In this document: in pieces, positions 34,516-44,357 of the stretch
How positions within the stretch are numbered: the first letter of the stretch is position 1
Layout: each line of letters opens with the position of its first letter
NCBI GenBank assembly: GCA_026545225.1
Contig: CM048845.1
Span: 79,412,533 to 79,476,532 of the forward strand
From: Cornus controversa
Lineage: Eukaryota > Streptophyta > Magnoliopsida > Cornales > Cornaceae
Length of the DNA stretch: 64,000 nucleotides
Direction: 5' to 3'
Program-made: the position numbers and the translations under genes
The notes under the pieces: generated by a model
The model's database searches: none
The model's input: only the letters and a program-made list of their open reading frames with translations
What the model was told of the DNA's origin: nothing

Positions 34516-36365
34516 CATCCGAACTTTCTTTTTGGCAGGTTCAGAGTCAACGATCGTAGTTGGCTCGTGTTCAGCAACAGAAGAAGCTTCGACATCCAAG
34601 GGTAAAGCGCCGCGGGTCAAGCGCTTGCCGCGGGGAGCCTTCTTAAAAAATGACTTCTGTACAAACAAGTCGTGTGGACCTGGGGACATTTCAAAGTAAG
34701 ATCATCCTTATAAATTAAGGCTGTTTCGGGAACAGAAGGGGGGCTCTCTGTAAAATCTTTAAGGATAGTATGCATGTGCTCTAAGTACCGCAAGTAACTG
34801 GCCGAACAATGACCCCTCCTGTGCATAGAAGGAATCTCTACATATGAGGAAAATCGCCAATTCAGTAATTCACGTTTTTTTTGGTAAAAAAGCATCGAAT
34901 CTTTGAAAGTTTCTTCCCATACGAAATTCATGGAAGGGATATTTTGGTCATAACTGAGTTGACGGGCTGCCCGCATGGGATAATAGCCAGTTCGTTTGAG
35001 GCGTGTCTCGTTCACCGCGGGGAGGGCGGCCCCAGCGACTATAGAGCAAAATATCATCTGAGACATAGTAGGCTTATCCTCTTCAATAATACAAGTCTCC
35101 TCCGGATAAAAGGGTGGGAACTGAATACCATCGTACTGGATAGTATAAGGCCGAAACTCAAAGAACTCCTCACAATCCAGTGAGTCTCCAATATCTCTAA
35201 CCCAACCAATGTTATGCCACCGCATGGCTTGACCATTGTCTAAGAGAACACCATCAACGTCAAACAGTTCAAACTCACAAGGCTTATTGGCATAACGAGG
35301 AAAACGCTCGAAAAGAAAGAGCATAAGGAAGAGAGATGAAACATGGCTACTGATTTCGTATCGACCTTTGGAATGAGGGTAGTCCAAAACGATGTCATCT
35401 AAACGGTTGTACAGTGAACCCAAGAACATAGGGGCCAGAGGAAGTGTATCACCCTTGGCCAAAACAGCTGCGAGAAGAAAGGTGTCCCTGTCAGGACCAT
35501 CCTGAGGACGACCCTCAAAGATAAACCTGTCCAACTAGTAAACAAGGAAGGCTGCCAGATCATAGCCTTTACCAAACTCCGGACCGTCTACGTACTGTCG
35601 AACACGCTGACTCTCGCGAAGGTCTTTGGTTCTTTTTTCATAATCTCTGAAGAAGTAACGGAACCAAGAAGTATAAGTGAGCTTGGGGGATTTAATCTTG
35701 GGACGACTCTTCAACTTCTTCGAACCTTTAAAAATAGTATCTAAACGCATAGCCTCATCGGCAAAAATATTCAGAGAATCACGAAGGGATAGAACTTCGG
35801 GTGAGGCTATTGGAGCAGTAACTTCTCCAGAACATAAAATGGGAAGTCTAAAAAGCACCGCCACGTCTTCTAAGGTAGGGGTAAATTCACCCCAAGAAGT
35901 TACAAAAGTATGGTGTACTGAACTCCACCGTGAAATGACAGAGGTGAGGCCTTCTGCGTCCCTCTTAATAGAAAGTTCGGAAAAAAGCTTAACAGATTGA
36001 AGGACTTTGGCCTTTTGAAGAATCTCACAGTACTCAGGAACTCCAAGAATGTAACGTGACCATTCGGTCCATTCTGCAGTAGCACCCATATGTGATTCAT
36101 ATTCGGTAAAACTGAAAGGATAGTCTCCCCGCTCTAATCGGAGACGAGAGATGGACTCGGGAATGAGAGCAAAACTATCCATGTTATCATCTATACTGAG
36201 TACCACGAGATCATCAGATACTTCCATATCAGGAACAAACTCTTCCATGGAACTCCAGAAGTGATCATGCTTCTCTTCAAAAAAGGGTGCCTTACGCCAT
36301 TCATCAAGAGGAGGAACTTGAGGAATTGAACCACTTGGTAATGACAGTTGCTTCTTTTTTGTCAT

Positions 36366-37130
36366 GGCAGAATACTGGGAAATTGGTGACTAAGTAAAAG
36401 AAGGGAAGAAAGAAAACAAACAAAGGAGTGAAGATTTAGTATGAAACACAAGTGGGATACTGTATGTGAAAGACTATATAAAGATTGGGACGCGGAAGCC
36501 GAAGCGACACGAGCGGTTACAAAGGAACCGAGGGGACGCCAATGATAGTCGCAAAAGGTATCTCACCCGCGTAGGGAACATGAACTCCATTACAGATGAC
36601 CGGAACAAGAGAGGACTGTGTAAATAAAGGGGAAGCATCACAAAGAAGAAATAGAGACTCTGAGGCATTTCGTCGAATAAGAAGGAAGCATAAAAAACAA
36701 ACCACAGAACAAGTCATACTGAGAGTAGCAGAAAACACTATTTTATCTAAAGACCGAAGGATCATCAACACGAAAAGAGGTGATCAAATGACGATAGGTT
36801 GACAAGAACAAAGGAGCCATTATGATCACAAGGGAAGAAGGAAGATAAAGCTGGTTACAAATGGTATTCTCCCCGCGTGGGGATTGCGAACAAGGAAAGG
36901 AATAATTAAAACTCTGAAAACATTTGGAAATGAATGTCTTTATGGTTATGAGGAAAGAAGAAAAAGAGAAAGAAAAAAGCAGAGGGTTCACAAGGGGCCA
37001 TCCTTCCCGCGAAGGGATTACAAGCTATGAAACAAGTGCTTTCAAGGAGAAGAGGCCCTGGTGGTACAAAAGAAGGATAATACAAAGGAGAATGTTGTAA
37101 ACACTACTTCAAAAAAAGAAGCATTGTTTA
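36366..37130. other. Spacer between the antisense gene and the polypurine tract
   Basis: Non-coding. It holds the promoter side of the antisense gene and three more CCCGCGNRGGG palindromes, near 36566, 36875 and 37007, the same motif as the LTR array. Confidence 0.6.
36473..36480 (-). promoter_or_regulatory. TATA box of the antisense gene
   Basis: On the minus strand this reads TATATAGT, about 110 nt before the ATG at 36365, a normal plant spacing for a TATA box with a short leader. It suggests the antisense gene has its own promoter rather than using the LTR. Confidence 0.5.
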
Positions 37131-37142
37131 CAAGGGGGCAAA
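37131..37142 (+). promoter_or_regulatory. Polypurine tract
   Basis: CAAGGGGGCAAA lies directly before the 3' LTR TG, the expected place for plus-strand priming in reverse transcription. Confidence 0.85.
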
Positions 37143-38290
37143 TGTAAATAAGGGTTAACACAAGAGGACAACGGAGGATAAGGGATATAGAAAAAGAAGA
37201 GAGTGACTAGAGGAATGAAGCTCAACACCAAGAGCCTTACGCGGGGCCCCCCTTCCCGCGTATGGGTTAAGCCCGCGGGGGATAGGCTCCCGCGTGGTTA
37301 ACCCATGCGCGGGCAGCCTCTCCCTGCGTGGGGTCAGCCCTTCCCCGCGAAGGGATGGTCCTTTCCCCCGCGTAGGGATATCTACATAAAAGGAATTCTT
37401 ATTACCCATGGGGGGGTTAGCAAAGCAGACAAGAGCACAGGGAGTGAGAAGATTGGGGGCAATCCTCTCTAACGGGCATGTTATGATTGGTAATTGGATT
37501 GTGTTTTCTGGGACCAACTCTGAAAGAAGTATGATTCCATAAGACACTTCTAAATTAACAATCATGGCATACTCTCAAGGGTTGCAAGGAACCATGGATG
37601 AATGGGCCATTATGCGGCTTACCAGCTCGCAATCCCGAGTGGTTATCCTTGTAGCAGGGGCTATGTAGAAGACTATTAATTCCTCTCTTCAATATGGAAA
37701 GTAACTTGTCGCGACGTTACTTCCAGCATTGAGAAGTGGGAATTAGTATGAGGCTACGGTGTCCCACAGACCATTTTAGGCACAGGTACAGGCTGTGATA
37801 TGGTCTGGGCGATCATGGTGTCATAATGAAGCATATGACGTCATGGTCCCAGGCGGGAAGGTGGGTTGAGTGTGGTATGGAGGATTGAGAGGAAGACTTG
37901 TTGGGCCATGGGTATCTAAAGTTGTGCTAGTGTGACTCTATGCGGGCACCATCACAACATTTCTCGCGGGTATGACCAAGCCCGCGAGGGGTATAGGTTC
38001 ATGGTTACAACCGGGAGTGGTGAAGAAAGGGATACGCGGCCAAGTGCCACATAGGATGACAGCTGTCATAAGCCCCATGCCTGAGGTCTATAAATACCCC
38101 ATGGCATGGTGACATGTGGATCATTCTGGTGCCTCCTCCCTCTCTGAACCACTCTTGCTTTCTCTCTCTCCCATCTAGCATCCAGCTCACATTCCTATTA
38201 TTATTTCTCGATTACTTCATCAACTTGATCTCTTACGTTCCGGTCCTGTGATAGTCATTCCTCATAGCAGAACTGATCTACTTATTTACA
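37143..38290 (+). repeat. 3' LTR
   Basis: 1148 bp, the same length as the 5' LTR, with about 10 single-base differences, all transitions, and no indels. It carries the TATA box at 38089-38096 and the CGCG array with one core lost. It is followed by ACAAC. Confidence 0.96.
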
Positions 38291-38582
38291 ACAACTTAGT
38301 CTTTTAATGGCAACAAAAGATAAGGAATGACAGATATACAGAAAGAGAATGGAAAGAAAAGAGAATGAAAACGATGAAATGGATGAAAATAGTATTTTTG
38401 TCTAAAATGCTTATTGTATTTAATATGCTTTGGGAGACTTGGAGAGTACCATTAGCTTATTGTCACGTAAAAGTTAATTTTCTCTCGATTTTGTAGAGTC
38501 GTAAAGTTTATCATTATCATTTCCTTTAACAAGTGAAAATAGTATTCCACAATCATCTCTGGTCAATTTTTTTTTTTATAAG

Positions 38583-38879
38583 AGATGTGACATTATTGAT
38601 GATGGCTATAAAAGTATCAGATTTCATGTGTTTAGTCTCAGACACAATTCTTGGAGAAAAATACAAGACCTGAGCTTGAGTCATTTAGGGACATTCTTAC
38701 AGTGTTTTCAGGGAAGTAATGAAATTTTCTTGAATGGAGCTCTTCATTGGCTACTGATGCCCAAAGGCATTGAATCATTTCCTAGGGTAATTCTTTGTTT
38801 TCAACTATCAACGGATGAGATGTCCCAATCATTTGAGCATATTTCTCCACAATGGAAAATGATTGTAACAAATATGTAA
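38583..38879 (+). pseudogene. F-box-associated (FBA) domain fragment
   Basis: The translation holds DDGYKSIRFHVFSLRHNSW, then FLNGALHWL, in the order found in plant F-box proteins of the FBA interaction-domain type, which recruit substrates to SCF ubiquitin ligases. Only about 95 codons are present, with no F-box upstream and no ATG in a suitable place; the frame ends at TAA (38877). It looks like a decayed fragment standing alone 290 bp right of the retrotransposon. Confidence 0.55.
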
Positions 38880-38889
38880 ATAGACAATA

Positions 38890-40060
38890 TTGGGTTGATG
38901 GATCATAACTTTACATCATAATGCAACACAATTACATTGCAAAAATGTAACACTAATGTGTTTCCTAATGAATGAAGATAAATTCCACATGCTCATACTA
39001 AACGTGCACATGCAATTCAAAACAGTGTAGTACTAATCGTCATGCTTGCACATTTTTTAAATAAACGTCACATGCATTCACATTGTACATGCTTCATATT
39101 TTTCATATTCCACATCACTTATATTGACAATTAAACATGTTTCACATCTAAACATGCTTTCAAGAAAATTTATCAAACACATAAGTGTCACATTCACAAA
39201 TACACATAATTATTTCACATTTTACCTTCAACATGTTTCATAATTATCTAAGGCAATTATAAATATGTAATTATCATACTTCACATAGTGAATTCTTTAA
39301 ATTATATAATCTAGCATGCTTTAACCTTGAAAGACAAATAATTATACTCACATAACCAATTGGTTGTCATAAACAACCAATATACTCACATAAACCTCAA
39401 ATTTCATGGGTGATCCCTACCTCAATTTGAAAGAGCTTCCAAATTAAAATTTTAATTTCTCACCAAAGTCAACTTTCTCTGAATTCGATTCTGAACGGAT
39501 CAAACTCCCTCGATGCATAGACCAATTCTCTCTTATTCAGCACCTTCCAATTCTCGCCATAAACTTCTCAAATTCAATGGAGAATGAAGAGGATGAATGT
39601 AGAGATATATGTATCTATATTGCTCTCTTAATCTGCTAAATAGAATGAGAGAATGAATTCTATATTATCCTCATTTCTATTTATAGACCTAGCATTCCTT
39701 ATTTACAAAAATGTCACTAGTCACTCACCAAAACTTTTCTGGCTTTGTTTTCATTATCGGAAACTTCTATGGATCTAAAATCGATTCCATAACTCATCAC
39801 ATATTTTATTTAAGCTAACCTCAAAATTTGGTGTCATTCTGACACTTTCAAATTTTTCAGGCCCACCGGACCTGCGCCCCAAGCCCACCCGACCCAAAAA
39901 TCTCAACTTTTGCTAAATGCTCCCAAAATTTTCTCGAATTTGTATAAGGGTCCCCAAATGCGTATTTAATATTTAAAACACTCATATAATCATTTAAAGC
40001 ATTTATATGACAATAATGAAAATAAAAGAAAACTAGCCAAAACTGGTCACGGTTCTTACA
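38890..40060 (-). mobile_element. Probable solo or truncated LTR, minus orientation
   Basis: Read on the minus strand from 40060 the DNA begins TGTAAGAACCGTGACC, a typical LTR start, and has a TATA-like CTATAAATAG at about 39677-39687, some 380 bp downstream. It abruptly interrupts a gypsy relic at 40061. The other end, primer site and target duplication were not found, so the left limit is approximate. Confidence 0.4.
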
Positions 40061-42102
40061 CTTGGTCTCCCCGAATATCAATCGTATCTCTTCCGTTTGG
40101 TGCTATACATTTCATTAGTTGGTGAAGTGTTGATGGAATTCCTTGCAGACGGTGTATCCAACCTTTTCCCATTATCATATGTATGAAGAGTTAAAATCGA
40201 CAACAAAAGACTCTGTCAAGGTTCTGACAGCTGTTGTTACTGGGAGTTTTACTACCCTAATTGGGATGACCTATCTTCCGTCGAACCCTATCAATGGTTC
40301 AGTCGTTGTCTTAATACGTTCTACGCTTAGGCCAATTTACCAGAAAGTCCATAGAGTTAAAACATTTGTGCTACTTCCTACATCAACCAAGACCATCATT
40401 ACTTCACAATTGGCTACAATGATATTAATCACAAGTGAATCTTTGTGGGGTGTTTGGATCTTGTTCATGTCTTCATATGTGAAGTTGATCGATACTTTAG
40501 CTGAACGATTATGTACTGAGTTAATCTCCCCAATCCTTTGCATCTTCTAGGCACTCCTTAGGTGTGATCGTCTTTTTGATCTGCTTTTTTGATCTGATGT
40601 CGGTCAATCATGAATAACGTTAATGACCCGAACATGAGCAGGGTTCTGCTGCCTGTTTGGCTTCTGCTGAGACTAATCGGATGGTTTGGCTTGCTCTTCA
40701 CGAAGGATATACTCTAATATGCTGCCTTTGGCGATTAGAACCTTCACTTGTTGCCTTAAACTTTTGCATTCATTAGTAGTGTGGCCAAAGTTACTATAGA
40801 GTAAACAATGCTTATTTTTATCCCTTTGCTCTAATGGTTGCCTAATAGCTGGAGGTACGCAAAAAATCCCTTTGCTCTTATTCTTATAATAAAGCCTGGT
40901 TAGGGATACTTTTAACGGAGAGATCTTCCCTTCGACCCTTTGCTTTTTTACTGGTTCTTGCATAGATGACGGAGCAACTTGAGGCTGCTTAGCTTTACCG
41001 ATTTAGCTCTTCGTCTGCTGTCCCATAATGATTAAAGTTGATTGTTGTTTCCTGGCAGCTTCGTCCTCTTCTATTCTTAGGTAGTTCTGAGCCCGAAAGT
41101 TTAGCTCGCCCATATTTCTTGGAGCATTTTTTTACCGAAGATCTGTGAAAACCTTCCCTAGGTAATATTGCTATTTTGAAAGCTTCTACCATCGTGGTTT
41201 GATCACATTAGTCTATCATTGACATCTCCAAATTAAAGCGGGTCAAAGAGGATTTTAAAATTTCTCCCTTAATCTATCTCATGGTGAACAAAAAAGAGAT
41301 AGTCCTTTTTAGTTCTTGATTTCAAGCATATTGAGCGACGAAAAGATCGCAAAGCCTTGTGAAGTTTGGGATTGAGCGAGGCGGTTGTTGTTTAAACCAT
41401 ATTAACGTCGGTCCTAACAGGCTAGAGGAAAGATTTTGCACATGAGCTCATCGTTTTCCACATCTAGAGTCATTTTCTGCTGATGCTGATAAATGTGCTC
41501 TACATGATTTGTTCTGCCGTCGAAGGTAATGAACGTAGGCATGGTAAACCTCCTCGATCTTTTGATTCTGATTATATTTTCTGTGAAGGGAGACTCGATC
41601 AGCTTGTTGATTGTGAACGCTCGATCGGCTGGATAGCAGGATTTATTACCCTTTAGTTCATTGATCTCATGCTGTATTTGGACTCTCCACTTCGGATAGA
41701 ACTGTGTGGGATTGATCTGATCATCATTGACCCGATCAAGCTGTGGATCATTGCTTACGAGCTGGTTATGATGAGACGCACTTAATGAGTGGTTACTTGA
41801 ACCAGCTCTTTTGTTCTGTTGTCATCTAGGGTCTCTCGCACTTTTGGCTCGTTCGACCCTTGTTTGAAGGTCGACGATCTATTGGCACATAGTCTCGTTC
41901 TATTGGATCAATTGTTGAACATTCGGCTGTACTGGCGACACCTGGATGTTCGGATGTATCGGTGGCTCCTCCCTTTGATTCTAAGGGGTCTCCCCAAATC
42001 CGTCATGTCATAAGTGTTTCTTTGTGTATCCACCAGTAACTATAGATTGTTTAAGCTTTGAAGAAAAATCGATAGAACGTTTCCCACAGACAGTGCCAAA
42101 GT
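40061..42102 (-). pseudogene. Decayed Ty3/gypsy gag-protease, minus strand
   Basis: Broken pieces on the minus strand follow gag-pro order: a gag segment near 41600-41400, a Cys/His cluster with GHTTNECKSLRQQ near 40800, a protease with LVDVGSS (normally D-x-G-S-S) near 40400, and the WIH..GIPSTLHQ block near 40110. Stops and frame changes are many. The pol part is missing because the relic is cut at 40061 by another LTR. A primer-binding site resembling TGGCGCCGTCTGTGGG lies at 42082-42099. It is older than the element at 25663-38290 and comes from a different gypsy family. Confidence 0.7.
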
Positions 42103-42521
42103 GTTAGTACAAAAAATTTTCTTAGCTAATTTCACCAAACCAATACGTTGCACACACCCGAAAATTAAAAAGTATTCAATATATGTTTTTTTTGAAGAAA
42201 AGAGGATCATTTTTCATTAATCATTTCCTCTATTTATATAAGTTTGAAACTTGAATCCTTTTAGGACTCAAGTTTCTTTATTTACAACTTTCTTTTCTCT
42301 CAAGTATGTGAATTCCTAATAGAACTTGGATTGATGGCTAAGTTAGGCCATCTAGCCTTCTTTAGGAGGCTCGACTCATTCTTTCCTTTCAAGTTGTACC
42401 TTGTGGCCTGATTTACTTCTCCTTTCGGGATTGAACTTAATCTCTCCTGGACCTAACCTATTTGTCCTTTAGTAGGCCTATATGGCCCATTGCGAATAAC
42501 TGGGTTTTTTGTTCTCCTACA
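42103..42521 (-). repeat. LTR of the decayed gypsy element (minus orientation)
   Basis: 419 bp with TG and CA at its ends. On the minus strand it begins TGTAGGAGAACAAAAAAC and ends TGTACTAACA, directly before the primer site. A TATA box, TATATAAATAG, lies at about 42230-42240 on the minus strand. The partner LTR is missing from the window. Confidence 0.6.
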
Positions 42522-44357
42522 TTACCCTTATTATTTTAAACATAGACTGAGGTATTATAAGCGATGTCTTGGAGAATATATATCTATATATATGTGCGTG
42601 TAATGCTTTTACAAGCTAAATCTAATAGTAGTGGTCACAATTCTCTTTATCAAGTCATGACAATTTTTTATTGTTTCATTGATTAAGCTTGTTTAAGGTG
42701 ACCTGAGATGAATTATCAAGTAAAATTGTGGCAGTTGAAGGTAATATACACATATATATGATGGGTATAATAGAAACTTTAGCTAAAAAAGGGCACAATT
42801 TCCATAGATACAAAAAATTTCGCGTGTCTTATGCGCGTGAGAATTCGAGGTGAATGAGAGAGAATTCATGTTTTCATAAGAGCAAAGGGTACGATTAAGT
42901 TGCCAATAAGAGGGGAAAAAAAAAGAAAATTTCGTGCTCTAAAATTTTTATACTATAGTAAGCATTGAAACATATTGTTTGAGATCAAATATTTAAGGAA
43001 AAATTATTAGTTAGTCTTACTTTTAAACTTTAAAGACAAATAAGGAATATAAAATTTTTGTAAGACAAAGAAGTTCTACTCTTAAGAAATATTTTCAAAT
43101 AAGTACATATTCTATAAATGATGAACCCTTCTCCAGTATTTTCTTTTATTACTAAATTAACATTAGTGCTTTCCTCAGTAAATTTCGCTCTCTACTTTCA
43201 GTATTTTGTAACTAATATTTATTTTACAAAAAAAAAAGGTACTAATTGTTGCTAAAATTAGTATTCCTAAAACATTTAACAAATTATTTCAAACTTATTT
43301 TCGGGCAATAAACTACTCACCACATATTAAAATACAAAGAATATTTTCATGTATTACATTTATCAATAATAAATGAATTATTTTCATTATTTTTGAATTT
43401 TTGACTTCATATTTCTTTAAAAAAACTCAAGAATAAAAAACAAATCTCTGTAAAAGTGAGATGATGTTATTTAAAAATATTGCAATAAAATTATCTTAAT
43501 GTATCAAATATAAAGTGAATTTGAAATATATATTTTTTAATTATTTTATTCAATCAAAAGGATAGTAGTTTACAATTGTTAGGAGAAAATTAGTTAAACA
43601 AGATATACGATTTAAAAAAATGGTAAAAGAGAGATTGTATTAGTAGGAAATATTTATGAGAAGTAAGACTTGATTGCTATCTGAAAACAGTTGTGAGATT
43701 TATTAGTGATTAGAGTACAAAAATACGAGTAACTCGTAATTTTCTCACAAACATTATGACAGTGGCTTATGATTTTTTTCACAATAGAGTGCGCGTGTAT
43801 CATGATTCCACGCTCCTAAAAGGCGCGTTCTAACTAACACTGTCATTTTTCAAAGACCACTCTCTTCCTCGCAATTTCCATTTCTGTTACCAGACGTTAT
43901 TTACTTCCTCGTTTTCTTCATTTGAATTTTGGGCTGTGAGAAGATCTTTCTCGTTCATTTTATGCATTTGTCACTTCCACACAAGACCCATTTCAGACCA
44001 CAAGTTTAACCCACAGATATATCAACATGAATAATTCATGAGCTCAGTCATGGCTTTATTGGCTTGTCTTCATCTGAATTTATTCCCAAGCTTCTTATGA
44101 TGCCTTGGTTTCATTGTCTCCACAATATATGTTGTATACTTGTTTAATTACTTAACTATGCTTTAGTTGCTCCGAGAAGCGATGAATCCCAAGATTTTTC
44201 TTGTTCTTCAGAGAAAATCCAGATTGTTCTGTACAAGTTTTGAGATTATCCAATTGTATATTATATTATAATCCTCTCTATTTATACATTCAGATTTTGA
44301 TTTCATTTGAAGAATTGTGGTTATTGTGAAGTAGTTGAGATTTGAAAGTTCACTTTA
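42522..44357. other. Gene-free spacer and probable promoter/leader of the Nudix gene
   Basis: AT-rich to about 43750. The part near 42990-43250 is an inverted copy of the repeat at 1-290. The composition becomes less AT-rich from about 43800, with TTCCTCG- and CTCTCTTCCTCG-like pyrimidine patches that fit a transcribed leader of the gene starting at 44358. No TATA box could be fixed with confidence. Confidence 0.45.
42990..43250 (-). repeat. Unclassified dispersed AT-rich repeat, copy 2
   Basis: On the minus strand it shows the same block order as 1-290: TTACAAAATACTGAAAGTAGAGAG, GCACTAAT, GAAAATATTTCTTAAGAGTAG, TTTGTCTT, TTATTTGTCTTTAAAGTTTAAAAG. The copies are clearly diverged. Confidence 0.5.

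Larger units (their letters stand above)
32830..36365 (-). pseudogene. Antisense plant mobile domain (PMD) gene with two introns, inside the retrotransposon
   Basis: Runs against the element, tail to tail with pol (118 bp apart). It starts ATG at 36365. The first coding part contains a plant mobile domain (about residues 100-330), a domain found in host proteins and transposon-derived genes; WGEFTPTLEDVAVLF is diagnostic wording. Proposed exons: 36365-34516, 34430-33534 and 33441-32830. Introns of 85 nt (34515-34431) and 92 nt (33533-33442) have GT..AG ends, sit in phase 0 and join open frames exactly. The middle exon encodes acidic Pro/Glu-rich repeats (PAEGQH) and the last a probable coiled coil. 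Two lesions are seen: an amber TAG at 35537-35535 where Trp is expected, and a frame change between 34617 and 34700. Whether the host or the element uses it is unknown. Confidence 0.75.
25663..38290 (+). mobile_element. Full-length Tat-lineage Ty3/gypsy LTR retrotransposon, 12.6 kb
   Basis: It has two 1148-bp LTRs, TG...CA ends, and the 5-bp target duplication ACAAC at 25658-25662 and 38291-38295. The order inside is primer-binding site, gag-protease, reverse transcriptase, RNase H, a second (archaeal-type) RNase H, H2C2 zinc domains, integrase, then a long antisense gene, then a polypurine tract. The double RNase H and an extra antisense ORF near the 3' LTR are features of the Tat lineage (Tat/Ogre/Retand relatives). 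The LTRs differ at about 10 positions, all transitions, so the insertion is young. Gag-pol is nevertheless broken by two stops and at least three frame changes, so this copy should need helper proteins in trans. Confidence 0.95.

Noticed and set aside
36596-36802. Plus-strand frame near the 3' end of the retrotransposon
   Set aside because: No similarity to pol or PMD parts and strongly biased Arg/Lys content from purine-rich DNA.
40143-40550. 135-codon plus-strand open frame
   Set aside because: The opposite strand carries the decayed gypsy protease; this frame is its shadow.
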